Source of the DNA: Rosa chinensis
Lineage: Eukaryota > Streptophyta > Magnoliopsida > Rosales > Rosaceae
Direction: 5' to 3'
Length of the DNA: 64,000 nt
NCBI RefSeq assembly: GCF_002994745.2
Contig: NC_037093.1
Span: 19,293,555-19,357,554 of the forward strand
Under the pieces are notes generated by a model. It was not told the origin of the DNA. It ran no database searches and was given only the letters and a program-made list of their open reading frames with translations. The translations under genes were made by a program, and so were the position numbers. The stretch's first letter is position 1, and every line of letters begins with the position of its first letter. Positions 25,747-37,239 of the stretch are shown in pieces.

Positions 25747-25764
25747 CCACTGGGCGTGCCAAAA
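25747..25764 (-). other. Tat-A primer binding site
   Basis: On the minus strand TTTTGGCACGCCCAGTGGGA follows directly after the 5' LTR. The TGG start would pair with the CCA end of a tRNA. I did not assign the tRNA species. Confidence 0.65.
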
Positions 25765-26514
25765 TGTTTGGCTCCAAAACCAGTATGGGTGCAAACTGTC
25801 TCTTTTGAGCGTGCGCGTAGGCGTGCCAGCACCGTGGGGTGCAGTCGTTGGGGAGTCCCTTGACCTGACTTCTTGAACCAAGCGCTGTGGACGAGGAGAG
25901 CACCAACCTCGTCACCAGGCTCTTTTCTCTGCCTTCCGGAAAATGACTTCTTGCCTTACGGGTAAGGGCTTTGGTTGTGATCTCTTCATGTCACCGAATC
26001 GATACTCAAACGTTGCAGGTTGAGCAGAGCAATCACTGGGAAGTTTAGAGAAAGCACGAGTTTTCCTATAGCGTGACTTTAGCTTCGCTAGGTTGCAAGG
26101 GCGTTACCCTTGCTTCGCTGATAGTATCGGTGGTAGTAGCACTAATAGTCGGCTCTTGGAGAGACTAGGACTAGAAGTACGGTCGCCGGGTTTCAACTAG
26201 GTTGAAGGTATGCTTTGGGGAGGCTTTGATAATCTGAGAGATTAGTTAATTTGAGAGTTGTCTGTAATTTGTCCTTGAAATTGGTACTTATATCTAGGGT
26301 TTCGACTGTTTCTTGCCATAGAAGGATTATTGATTGAAGTTTCTTATTCAATCTCCACTACTTGACTCCAATTAGGGTTCGTTTTCTTTATGGATCACGG
26401 AATGGGCGAAGTTGTAACCCAAACTCAAGTAGGCTTATTTTTGGGTCGCATGTATCGGCCCGCTATGCTAAATCCACTAATGGATCTTACCAAAATTACT
26501 TTTGGGCTCAAACA
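25765..26514 (-). repeat. Tat-A 5' LTR
   Basis: Partner of 12225-12985, with TG...CA ends. The minus strand starts TGTTTGAGCCCAAAAGTAAT. The outer edge abuts the second CATTT duplication (26515-26519). Confidence 0.95.
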
Positions 26515-26519
26515 CATTT

Positions 26520-28125
26520 AACATTATTTTACATATTTTTTCTGTCCATGCATTCAGCACTGTTGCAATGTAGGAACTCTATGAATTATATCAGATTTTT
26601 TTTTTGGACACTGTCACATGGTAGTTTACTATGACAGAGTAATTACTCCTCATACACATCATTTCAAGTGATTTGGCAAACGAAAAGAGAAAATAAGGAA
26701 TGTGAACTGTAAATTAAGAAGTGGAAATAATGTTCTCCTGAAACAAAAATCATGTTGAATTATCTATTTTTTAGATCACGTTGACATGAGGTAAAGAAAA
26801 AAGAATAATGAGCTAAAAGCAAGTTAATATTATGAGTCATAAATCTTTACTGCGTGGGTATCGTGGTCCTGCGGGTGCTGCTTGTAATTCGTTACAAATG
26901 GAGGGTATTTTAAGGTGGGGTTGTGTCTGGAGTATGGAGGGAAGAGCGTGGGGAGGGTCCTGCAGCATTAGTTATTATTTGAATTATTCGTGATTGAGTT
27001 GGAACAACTGGCAAGTCATGTAAGAAACTTCTTTAAAGCAGTTCATGAGCAAAATGTTTCTACAATTCAATGCCACTCTTTAATACAACTTTTGTTCTTT
27101 CTATTGCAATCCAATATATACCACAGTTGTTGATCGCAAAGAAAATAGGGAGATGGCGCTGCGCCAAAATGATTTCAAGGAGGTGACGCGTTTCAAAATT
27201 TTAGCAAGATTTAGGAAAATTTGAACTTTCATCATCTTTCAAAATTTTCTTTCATTGTATTTGCTACGATGTAGATCTAAGAGTTAAAATTTTGAAGTTT
27301 CACATATTCTAGATCATGACCTAAAACAGACCGATTGTGTTACACACATGAATTTTTTAAGCAAAACTTACCAATTTAGTGAAATCTAGAGCACAAAATG
27401 ATTCAATATGTCATCCAAAAATAACAAGAAAAGTAATGATGACACACGACAATGTATATGAGGTACATACTATAACACATTACATAACATTCTCGACACG
27501 AGATATACATTATTAGTGTATCTTACTGCGGGCTTGAAGGTTCCTCGAAACAACACTCAATATTGATCATTCGTACTCTTATTTGAACATTTTGTGATGA
27601 AACTGTTCATGAGATTTGGAGTTTTTCACAACATGTCGGAACCGTAGCTCGGACCCCATGAAAAATTAAGAGCTCTGTACATTTTTGGACCACTAGCTAC
27701 CTCGGCCGGCCCCCAAAAAAAACTAGTGATCTTTTAACTTGCTCAGCTCCTTTAAACAGATCTAATTTCATATTGAAGGTGTTTGCTACGTGTACTCATG
27801 TTACATGCAATGCTTTCAGATCGGAAACATTATTGTACGTAACTAGTTTGCTTAGCTAGGCACCAAAACCATAGGCCTGCCATGTGGTTGTTGATACAGA
27901 TTTATCCCAAACCTCTTTTTGCGTCTTTAATCTAGGATAATTATAAGCATCATTATAGTTTTTTGCGTATGAAGAGGAGTGAATAGAGTTCGACACTTAC
28001 TATGAAAAGGGAGAAAGATCAAGCAGCTGGTCTTGAGTCTCAGGAGATCGAGTGCAAAAATAAAAGCGTCATAACTAATAAGAGCATCTTCAGCGATGGT
28101 GTTAAATTCACGTGGAGACAATTAT
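26520..28125. other. Intergenic, nothing recognised
   Basis: AT-rich sequence with no coding frame of note and no repeat border that I could define. Confidence 0.5.
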
Positions 28126-28130
28126 GTGAA

Positions 28131-30600
28131 TTATACGTGCAAAAGCAATCGCCAATTTAAATTTTGAAAAATGTAGTTGTTAGTATAGAATAAGCAGGGA
28201 TCGTTCAAGCCGGGGATTGAGGGTACTTACATGTGAAACGAAAATAAGAGAAAGAATTCACAAGACAACTGAAAATAACAAGTATATATAGACAACAATT
28301 CGACATTTACAAAGAATCCAAGTCAGAGTTAAATTAGAAATCCATATACAACAAAAAGAATACTAATCATATACAAACTAGAAAACCAAATCCACTTAGA
28401 AAAGAAATTCTAAACTAACACGAATTAGAGATACAAATACAACACAAATACAAACAACAAATCTTAATTAAACTCTAACTACACAAATTCATATATAACA
28501 CAAACACATATTACTATTCACAAAAGTAAAATATATTTTCAGATTATTTACTCTATTATTTACATTAGCGGCATCCTAAAAACCTAGAACCAATTTTATT
28601 TTATTTACAAATATACAAGAACATCAAGAAACATAACAAAGGGGGGTTTTAAAGATTAAATTGTGAATTTTCAGAAAACAATTAAAAGAATAAAATCGTT
28701 TCTATTTACAAAAGTGGGAAAAGAAGAACTTTCAGAAAACAATTTATCAAGAACTCATCAAGATCAATTCATTCATGCAATCTTTAATCTTTTTAAATCA
28801 CCACGGAACGTTATCAACCCAAGAAACAAAGATATAAGCAACCAATGTCCCTTATTCGACTTCCCTTTACACAATTGATTAGAACAAGCGCCTAAATTAA
28901 CAATATATTTCGAAAGCAAGTATCACACAATCAAAGCAACTCATGATCTCATGTTTTTGAATCATTAAGAACAAGTGAAAGTTTAGTCAATAAACATGCA
29001 AATTCAACTACTCAAAGCAAGTCTTTTCAAAGCATGCATAATCTGGTTTCGACTTATGTCCTAAGCCTTTACTACCATATTGAATTAGGGTCATCAAGCG
29101 TTCACCTAATTACTAGTTCCAATTACATGCAATTATTCTAAGTTGCGCACCAAAGAACAAGAACACATAAAAGTTTTCAATCAAACAAAATCAGATCATC
29201 ATTCCATATTTCTGCAATCAACAAAGATCAAGGACACATAAACAAACCAAACATTGAAAAGAACATCAAATTACATCCAAAAATCAGATTATACACTCAT
29301 GGTTTCAGTTTTACACAAAGAAAATCAAAAACAGAATTTCTAACTACAAGAATACTAAACCGTGAAAAGAACATAGGGAAGATGGTATGAACAACCCTTA
29401 GTCACATCCCAAAGATTCAAAGCAGCTCCAAGGTGGTGACACAAGGTGGAATTCACGGCAAGGATGGAAGATGACACGGCTAGGAACTTGAAGATGTGAA
29501 AAACCTGAAAACTCAAGAGCACACAAGTGAGAATCAAAATTGAGGAGAAAAGTTGTAACCTTGGAACATAAAATACACTAGGTATATATAGGAGGATGTC
29601 CCAAAGCCTCTCCCAATTCGTTTTACTTGATTCTCTCAGTTCGTGTTGATTTAGGACTTCGTTGACATAAAACAGATTTCTGGCGGAATTGACCTCTGTG
29701 CACTAAATTGGCCATAACTTCTTCTAAAAAATAGATATTGATGAATCTTAAAGATATATGGAAACTAGACATCCGTCGCTTTCCAACCATATAAAGAACA
29801 TAATTTTCTGAGCCCTGAGCTATTTTTGGCACTCTGTTGAATTTGACTTATCTGCACAGGCAGATTTCCGAATCTGTAATGGATTTGACTTTGAAGCATA
29901 ACTTGAGTCCAATTCGGTTTTCCTTTGCCATCACATGCCTCTCACATGTCTTCCACACCTTATTGAAGATTGAGACTTTAAGAAACTTCAAGAACCTTCA
30001 AGAATATCATGGAAAATCCAATCCTTTTCCACTTCAAATTCCAACTCCATATTTCTCTCAAAAGCGAATCCAAAGTGTACTCCTCTTCCATGTGCACGAC
30101 ATATGATCCTTCTTGAGACTTCTAGATGCTTCATAAACGTTCCATAGGCTTCTCCTAGCTTCCACAGGTCTCCTAGTGCAAGTAGAACTCCATATACAAG
30201 TAGGTTTCCTAGTTGAATACAAACTTCTTTTCTGCGATGCTTCTACACTCTTCCGGAACCTTCTTGAGTAATCCTTATTCAACAAGGACTCCTTGTCACA
30301 CTAGGATTCCTTATCTGAGTAGAATTTGGTTTCCTTGTCCAAGTAGAACTCCTAGTCCAAGTCAGCTTCAGACTCCTACTCCAACTGGGATTCCTTTTCC
30401 TAGTCAAACTGGGAGAACTTCCATTTCTTCATTTCTCTTCATTTCTACGCCACTTGTGTCTTCCTTAGTCATTTTTGGACTTTGAGACTCCATTTAACCT
30501 GTAAAAACATTAACTAAGTTAAATTGATCAAGATAAAGGAAATAACTTAGCAAAATATAGGGTTTAAACATTATAAACGTCGCCTTTTATGCTTCTATCA
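28131..30600 (-). mobile_element. Putative long solo LTR or non-autonomous LTR remnant
   Basis: On the minus strand the segment opens with TGATAGAAGCATAAAAGGCG and contains repeated ACTAGGAG/TCCTAGT-type words (30150-30400). It ends near the phrase GTACCCTCAATCCCCGGC (about 28210) and the TTGCACGTATAA end. The pentamer GTGAA occurs at both edges (28126-28130 and 30601-30605), a possible target duplication. The inner end is not a clean CA, and no coding frame or second LTR is present, so the assignment is tentative. Confidence 0.4.
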
Positions 30601-30694
30601 GTGAAATCACTTCAACTCAAATGCCTCATCTAACGTGTAAATGACATGTTGATTTGGACTGTCAAAATTGACAAAGGCAAAGGGAATTGCCTTT

Positions 30695-31513
30695 TGTTTG
30701 GCTCTAAAACCAGCTTGGTGTGCAAACCGTCTCTTTTGATTGCGTAGGCGTGCCAGCACTATGGGGTGCAATCGTCGGGGCGTCCTTTGACCTGACTTCT
30801 GGATCAAACGCTGTGGACAAGAAGAGCACCAATCTCGTCACCAGATTCTTTTCTATGCCTTTCAGAAAAGGACTTCTGCCTTACGGATAAGGACTTGTGG
30901 TGTGATCTCTTGCGTCACCGAATCGATACTTAGTGTTGTAGACTAAGCACAGCAATCACCTGGAAGTAGGAGAAAGCACGGGTTTTGCTAAAGCGTGACT
31001 TTAGCTTCGCTGGGTTGCGAGGGCGTTACCATTGCATCGCTGGTTTTCAACTAGGTTGAAGGTAGATTTGCTCCGGAGAGACTTTGATAATCGTTGAGAT
31101 TGATTGGAGAGTTGTGTCTTTTTGTGTCCTTGAAACTTGGTATTTATACCTTAGGGTTTCGACTGTTCCTTGACATAGAAGGATTATTGATTTAAGATTC
31201 CTATTTAGTCTCCGCTACCTGACTCCTACAAGGGCTCGTTTTCCTTATGGATCTCGAAATGGATGAAGCTGTTAAACCTGGTATTTATACCTTAGGGTTT
31301 CGACTGTTCCTTGACATAGAAGGATTATTGATTGAAGATTCTTATTTAGTCTCCGCTACCTGACTCCTACAAGGGCTCGTTTTCCTTATGGATCTCTGAA
31401 TGGACGAAGCTGTAACCCAAACTCAAGTAGACTTAATTTTGGGCAGCAGGTATCGCCCCGCCACACTAAATCCCCTCAAGGGATCTTGCCAAAAATACTT
31501 TTGGGCTCAAACA
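30695..31513 (-). mobile_element. Solo LTR of the Tat-A family
   Basis: Aligns end to end with the Tat-A LTRs, has TG...CA ends and is flanked by the perfect duplication CCTTT (30690-30694 and 31514-31518). It is longer than its relatives (819 bp) because a block of about 141 bp is duplicated in tandem (about 31140-31280 and 31281-31421). Solo LTRs arise by recombination between the two LTRs of a full element. It lies about 80 bp upstream of the ATG of the MAKR-like pseudogene. Confidence 0.92.
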
Positions 31514-31596
31514 CCTTTTATTTTTTATTGTTTCTTCCACGTTCATTCTCCTCTCTCTCTTTCTTCTGATTTGTCTTTCTGTTTCTTTCTATAACC

Positions 31597-32055
31597 ATGG
31601 AGACTATACTTTCTTTTTCTTAAGTTCTGGAAACCTGATCCTTCTCTCATTGAAATTCCCAGTCCTTTGCTTGAAACAAACAATGAATTTGAGGTAGAAG
31701 AGGAGGAAGAAGAAGACTCGTTCTTCAATTTGGAGGTTTAGTACATAATCAAACACCAAAACCCACCAAGAAAGTTCCAAGCTTTACTAAAAAAGGATGC
31801 CAAAACAGAACCAACCCTTTATGTTTCTCCTCCTCCTGATTTAATTTCCAAAATGAAAATCCTGCCAATTGAACTCATTTGCAAGCCTCAGTTCCTATTG
31901 GTGTACTCAAATCAACTCTAAAGTTTGGAGTTTCGATTTTTCAAAAACCCAAATCAACCCATACCAAATTACAGACCTTCATATTCAATTGTCATTTAAA
32001 TTTGGGGATAAAGAGAGAAAGTTCAGTCATCCAAAAAATGATCGAAATCAGATAA
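31597..32055 (+). pseudogene. MAKR-like (membrane-associated kinase regulator) pseudogene, 5' part
   Basis: After a CT-rich leader (31540-31590), ATG 31597 opens a frame that needs one shift to reach KFWKPDP. It then reads an acidic run ending EEEEDSFFNLEV, the hallmark of plant MAKR proteins, before a stop. Further on come SPPPDLISKMKILPIE and, in another frame, PIGVLKSTLKFGV, matching the family's '...KxxPIEP.SKPQSPIALLKSAPKFRV' stretch. MAKR proteins are plasma-membrane regulators in brassinosteroid and CLE receptor signalling. This copy has at least three breaks and only about the first half, and it joins LINE sequence near 32075. Whether it is a dead native gene or a duplicate cannot be told from the window. 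Confidence 0.6.
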
Positions 32056-32074
32056 AAAGTAATTTATTGGTCTA

Positions 32075-32260
32075 ACATTGCATAAACGTATTGGTCTAAA
32101 GTGTGAGATTGTTTCAGAATTATCTACTTTAGGGATCAAAACAATATTAATCAGTATAATTGATAAGATGAAGGGAAGACTTGCCAGTAAAGAATTCTTG
32201 AACAAAAGGAATAATAATATGTTTAATTTTGTTCTAGTAAGTTTGATATAATAAAGCATG
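32075..32260 (-). pseudogene. LINE ORF2 fragment (reverse transcriptase), 3'-most piece
   Basis: The minus strand encodes LIPKVDNSETISHFRPIRLCNV, the conserved RT block of plant L1-type LINEs, preceded by an EFFTGKSSL-like helix. One in-frame stop precedes it. The frame continues from the fragment at 36709-36938 once the intervening gypsy insertion is ignored. It breaks off near 32075, where AGACCAATA occurs twice (about 32076 and 32100 on the minus strand). Confidence 0.7.
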
Positions 32261-32279
32261 AATACTTTTTCTGCTTGAA

Positions 32280-32585
32280 GAAGGGTGGTGATTGATCTTG
32301 TAGAGAAAATTACCCAACTTGCAACCCTGCCGGAATGCATTTTGTTGTGGCTGCCTGCCACCTGTTGACAAATTCCTTGAGGGTCTTGTTGTCTGCCTGA
32401 TGTATCTTGAACAGCCTAGTCGACGTATGGTACCCGTCAATTGTTTGAATGATCCTATCAAGTCGGCCGATAGCTCGTAGAACCAGCTTAATTCCTCCCT
32501 GGAGAGTGTTTCCTGGAGCATATTGTAGCAGACCTCATTGGTGTATCCTTTAGCGCTCGAATGCAAGTGGAATGCCTACAGATGC
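32280..32585 (-). pseudogene. gag fragment, central part
   Basis: Minus-strand frames read MLQETLSREELSWFYEL, SFKQL and, after shifts, KEFVNRWQAATTKC, matching the retrotransposon gag core with its 'W..LP..SI.SF..L' and 'L..F..R' signatures. Several frame changes. It continues in 35400-36240 across the solo LTR. Confidence 0.65.
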
Positions 32586-33261
32586 TGTCACGCCCAGAAT
32601 TTTGAATAAAGAAATTCAAATCCGAAACTCGATAAATTAACAATCCAAAAAGAACACTCAGAAAATTTTTCATTTAAACTAAGTAACAAAACAAATCGAG
32701 CTCACAGTATCAATACTGACTCATTCTTTAGAGTCACATATTACATTATAGAGAGTTTACAAATTAAACTTTTCAACAATTCAATAAGTAAACACACCTA
32801 CCACACTCACTACACAGTGGAAGACTAAAACCAAAGTACACTTCTACGTCCACGCTACGACAACAATAAGGCCTCAACTTCGAAGAAGGTACCTCGTTAC
32901 CTTGACCTACACAATAACCCCTACACCATGGAATAGTGGATCGGGTTGAAACAACAAACTCGGTAAGCTTCTGCAAGCTCATGTGAGTAAACCCTAATAA
33001 CCACAAAACACCTTTCCGACTCAAGGACAACAAATCAACATAATGATTATTTTTCAAAATCAAAAATCATTTTCTTTTTAAGGAAAATGCAAGTCACCAC
33101 TGTGACAAATCAAATCATTTAAGATCTCAACAACAAACCAAGAAATCACTCTTTTCCTCTCGACATGAAGCATTTATCACCACAACAACGTGATAAAACA
33201 TTTCTCAACTCAGTACAAGTCTCATCCACAATTGCACTCCCAAATTAAACTAAACAAAACC

Positions 33262-33485
33262 AGTATTCCCTGCATAAAAAATTAGTTCAAGAGATCACCA
33301 AAAGAACACAAACCAAAATCATAGTAATCCCAGCATATGATTTAGTTCAGGAGATTACATTATAATCAAACAATATAAATCATAGTAATCCCTATATATA
33401 GTTTAGTTCAGGAGATTACATTAAAACAATCGATTCAGAAAAACAGTAATCCCTGCATATAATTTAGTTCAGGAGATTATGAAAT
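33262..33485. repeat. Four-copy tandem repeat inside the solo LTR
   Basis: Unit of about 60 bp around the phrase TAATCCCTGCATATAATTTAGTTCAGGAGATTA (abbreviated here; seen near 33263, 33325, 33384 and 33444). Copies differ in the spacer length between phrases. Confidence 0.7.
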
Positions 33486-33832
33486 AAAACAAGCAATTCA
33501 ATAATAGAAATGAACTATAAAACAATACACACTCAATCATTGATAACACCAATTACTCAACAACCAAAACCCACGTCATTTACACAAAATCATCACACAG
33601 ATCACCATACTGGTTATCACATAATATTGTTTCCTCATCTCCAACAACCTCAAAACAATAACGAAATCATTTTCCAAATATTGATTTCTCAACTCAAAAC
33701 AGTCACCAAAATCATATCTACTTCTTTCAACACTCAAAGAGACAAAACCGTCTTTTCTTTCAAAATTCATTTATTTTCCTCAACATCACATTGCACAACA
33801 ATTGTAAACTGAACACACAATTCCACTAAGAG

Positions 33833-33905
33833 ACACACACACACACGTAGTCATCCACTCACGAAACACACACACACACACACACACACGTAGTCATCCA
33901 CTCAT
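33833..33905. repeat. Duplicated (CA)n tract
   Basis: Two (CA)n runs, each followed by CGTAGTCATCCACTCA, form a direct duplication of microsatellite plus flank. Confidence 0.75.
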
Positions 33906-35399
33906 GGATGCCACTAATATATACCAACTATAGTTCACAAATACAAAACCCGTGAAAAATTATTTTTATAATAAAACTTCATTTTACTTGCCTATGAACC
34001 GTAGACGTACGATCAAGTTCATATAATTTAAAACAAAAATTTATTTCCAAAAACGATTTAACAATTAAACAAATAATTCTGAATAATAAAGTATTCATTT
34101 CATAAATGAACCTCGTGAGATTTACTCACCTCTAAATCTAGCTGCGTCTTCACACGCCCATGAGATAAAGCTTAAACCATCAAATTCCTCTCAACAAGCT
34201 CGTCACACCTAGTCACAACAAGTCACACTCAATACGACACAACGTAAACAAGCATTTAATGTTTGAAACACGCGAACTAAAAACCAAAGACTACGTCTAA
34301 TTGACAAAACTTCCTACGAGACCTCCTAAGGTCTCCAGAACACTCCTAGGATCGATATATCAAAACTACAAGTCGATCCAAAGGTCGGATTATCACGGAT
34401 CAAAAATCGAGAAAACCAAAATTACGTTAAACTTAGCATTTTTCCAATGATTACAATATGACCACATAATATATCCACATGCTCATATCGACGAGTAGGA
34501 CACAACAAAGAAAACAGAAGCACAAAAACTGGCTGGACGCGCAGCCAACAGTGGGTCCACTCACCACCGACAATCCCCCTACCTATGCCAAAATCTTCAC
34601 AACAGCATGTACAAAAATTTCACAACTATATTGAAGTCCAGAAATGAAAGGATTCGTCGAGATTTACCTTGAAAGCTCAAGAAATCAGAAAATTTTCAAT
34701 TTTTCAATCTGCTTCAATTCTTCCTCCACTCTTTGAATCGGTTAAAACCACTTGGAGAGCATGATCAGCGTCTTCTGGGCTTCAAGAAATGATCGGTGGC
34801 GCGTCCTGAGGTGGCCAGACAGCGAAGATATTGGCATTGACTGAAAACTGGGGTTTGGATCGGGGCTTCCTTGCTGCACCGTGTAGAGGCCGAGATGGGC
34901 TAAGATGCTACCACAGATCGACAAAGGAAGAAGAGGTGAAGCTATTGGGACCGGTGGCAGCCGAATTGGAGGCCGAACGGCGAAGATATGGACGAAAAAC
35001 AAATTCAGGTCGGGTCGACGGTAGAGAGAGAAATCCGAATAGGGGTTTCCAATTTTGGAAACTAGGGTTTTTCGGATTTTTGTCCAAATTTTTTCTATTT
35101 ATCCAAAAAATGAAACTTTTTCCGTTGGCCATAACTTCATCATATGAACTCCAATTTTCGCATTCCGCATGTCCACAAACTCGTATTGACGCACACTACG
35201 ACTTTCGTGAAGAAAATTTTTGGAGAAACCTAACGAATAAAAAGTCAACATTTTCTCAAAAATAAAACGGTTCGAGTAATTATTCGTCCGAAACATTTCT
35301 GCTCTACCCTCGAACAACGAAATCATTCTAACAAGCACTTTATTAATTTCAGAAAATTTCAAGAAATTAATAACAAATTTTTTGGGGTATTACAGATGC

Positions 35400-36242
35400 T
35401 GGTAGGGATCACTGATCCCAGTGTAGTCACTTTTGAGCGATTTGACAGCAATGGAGCGTATCGTATTCTTGACATATGGAGTGAAAAGTCTTGGTCGATC
35501 CTCGAATATTCTGTTTAGGGGACGCCATGCAACCCTGCTCTTGCTAGCTTCAATTCTGGATTGTAGGGTAGCAATCGATTGGCTCATTTGAACTAAAAGT
35601 GCCATGTTGGGGTTGGGTCCCGATGGGGAGAGCTGTTCTCTAGGCTCGGTACAGGTGGTGGGGGCAGTCCTTTGAGGCTTTTCAGATTAAGATCAACAGG
35701 CATATGAATGACTCTCCTACCTCCGGTGTCAGCGAGAGGGGAGATGGCATATGTGCTCTGTATCGCAGCAAGTACCCCATTCGAAACTTCTAGCAAATTT
35801 GGTTGTGGTGTTACAGCAAGCACTTTCATGAGGGCCTCATTTTGTTGTTACCTTATGTCCAGTACGCGAACCAGCGATGCGTTCTCATTTTCCAATTCCT
35901 GCAACCTCTATTGTTCGAGGAGGTTTGTCTCCATGTCCACTTGACTCTGCTCATGGTCAATTCGACTTTGCTCTTAGAAGGAGGAGATGTCGGCCCGCAT
36001 AAGTTCCATCTTAGTAGCTAGGTCGAGGCAGTGACCTCATGTCGCCAATGTCATACCCCCGTTAGGATCAAATGCCCCTGACCCCTAGGTATCAATGGAA
36101 GCGTTAGTCACCTCGCCTCCGAATGTTCCCAATGTAAAGAAAAGTGCACGGACCACATGTTGCACCACACTTAACTCCTTCTCACCTTGCTCTGCCATGG
36201 TATCGAGTCGTGGGTGCTACTCGTTCCCACATAGGGTACCAA
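35400..36242 (-). pseudogene. gag fragment, N-terminal part, with leader
   Basis: Minus-strand frames include FTPYVKNTIRSI and SDYTGISDPYQHL, corresponding to the '..F.....PYDG..DP..H' start of plant gypsy gag. Leucine- and Glu-rich frames before it match the gag leader region. The primer binding sequence TTGGTACCCTATGTGGGA lies at its outer edge (36222-36242). Confidence 0.6.
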
Positions 36243-36703
36243 TGTTTCTGCTCGAACTTCCTAGAGGTAGCCTGACAAAATGCGATACAACGAAAGCTTG
36301 TAAGGTGGTGTCGTTATCTCGTTAAAGGAAATAAACAACGTCAAGGAGACCGACCACTCTGATGCCAAAGTCAGGGCTATGTATGTAATTTGACAACAAT
36401 GAATGATTAGTAGTTATTAACCTTAATGGAAGTGGTTGGGTCAACTTATATACTCTTGGTTGGGGAAGAGGTTTTCCATTTCTTCGATGTGGGATGCATT
36501 CCCCTATCTGTAGGGCTAAGGCATAATTTAGGTAGCCATACTGGGCTCCGTATTGCTTTTTATAGCCTTCGGTGTTGTCCCTTGTGGACATCACCATCCA
36601 TGGTATCAGTCCCTGGCTCTGGCATGCTACCTTGGTGGCCCTGTGTGGCTTGGTGATAATGTGAAGTCTATGTGGCAGGTTCATATGTGTGCTGTTATGT
36701 ACA
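36243..36703 (-). repeat. 5' LTR of the gutted gypsy element
   Basis: Minus strand begins TGTACATAACAGC and ends AGCAGAAACA. It contains TTTTATAAA-like promoter sequence and the phrase TCCCACATCGA that is frequent in plant LTRs. About 461 bp. Confidence 0.7.
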
Positions 36704-36708
36704 AATAC

Positions 36709-36938
36709 CATCTAGACCAGGAGCTTTCAAAGAACCAATCTGATGGACAACTGTGTAAATCTCATCATTTGAAATTGGAGCTAACATAGATGAATTATCT
36801 TCATTAGTAATCACCTTGGGAATTTATTCTAGGAAGGAAGACATTTGAGCTACAGAAGGAGTATGACGTTTCTTAAAAGAAGACATGAAAGTATAAGCTA
36901 TTTGTAAAGGATCAGTAACCCATAAACCAGTATCAACT
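36709..36938 (-). pseudogene. LINE ORF2 fragment, RT N-terminal region
   Basis: The minus strand reads SNDEIYTVVHQIGSLKAPGLDG, the strongly conserved 'EI..A...M...KAPGPDG' entrance of plant LINE RT, preceded by the linker with TDPLQIAYTFMSSF. One stop codon lies in the linker. The Pack-MULE borders one side and the gypsy remnant the other. Confidence 0.8.
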
Positions 36939-36947
36939 TTAATTTTA

Positions 36948-37203
36948 GGGCTAAATACTGTTTAGTACCCTGTGGTTTGGGTTCAAAATCAATTCAGTCC
37001 CTGATATTTCAATTTCATCAAAAACACCCTCACACTATCATTTCTCATCCAATAGACCATTCCGTCATGATTCCGTCAAATGGAACCATTAAGTAGCTAA
37101 TGTGGCATGCCAACTTGGCACTGGTGGGGCCCACATGGCAGACAAAATTCCAAAATAAAATTTCAGAATTTTTTTTTTTTTTGATGACAAAATTGTAGAA
37201 ATT

Positions 37204-37239
<36 letters not shown>

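Larger units (their letters stand above)
12225..26514 (-). mobile_element. Tat-A: complete but decayed Tat-lineage Ty3/gypsy retrotransposon
   Basis: LTRs of 761 and 750 bp, both TG...CA, flanked by the perfect 5-bp duplication CATTT (12220-12224 and 26515-26519). Transcription runs on the minus strand: primer site at 25747-25764, then gag, protease, RT, RNase H, a second archaeal-type RNase H and integrase. Between pol and the 3' LTR there is a plus-strand, intron-containing gene with a plant mobile domain. The second RNase H and the antisense gene are marks of the Tat lineage. Every coding part has stops or frameshifts and the LTRs have diverged, so this copy is old and cannot move by itself. 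A solo LTR of the same family lies at 30695-31513. Confidence 0.93.
32586..35394 (-). mobile_element. Chromovirus-like solo LTR, 2.8 kb
   Basis: Starts TGTCACGCCC and ends GGGGTATTACA on the plus strand, so the minus strand runs TGTAATACCCC...GGGCGTGACA, a form I associate with long LTRs of plant Tekay/Del-type elements. Perfect target duplication GATGC (32581-32585, 35395-35399). No gag or pol lies inside. It contains a four-copy tandem repeat (33262-33485), two (CA)n tracts and a GC-rich island near 34800-35040 with spurious open frames. Confidence 0.85.
32266..36703 (-). mobile_element. Gutted Ty3/gypsy element inserted in the LINE
   Basis: Flanked by AATAC on both sides (32261-32265, 36704-36708). 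On the minus strand: a 5' LTR (36243-36703), a primer site starting TTGGTACCCTATGTGGG at 36242, and the N-terminal and middle parts of gag. Gag is followed directly by the last ~14 bp of the 3' LTR (32266-32279, matching the 5' LTR end at 12 of 14 positions). Everything from mid-gag through pol and almost all of the 3' LTR has been deleted. A solo LTR of another family (32586-35394) splits the gag remnant. Confidence 0.75.

Noticed and set aside
34831..35265. 144-residue plus-strand frame in the solo LTR
   Set aside because: Lies in the GC-rich island of an LTR, overlaps minus-strand frames of similar length and has no recognisable domain.
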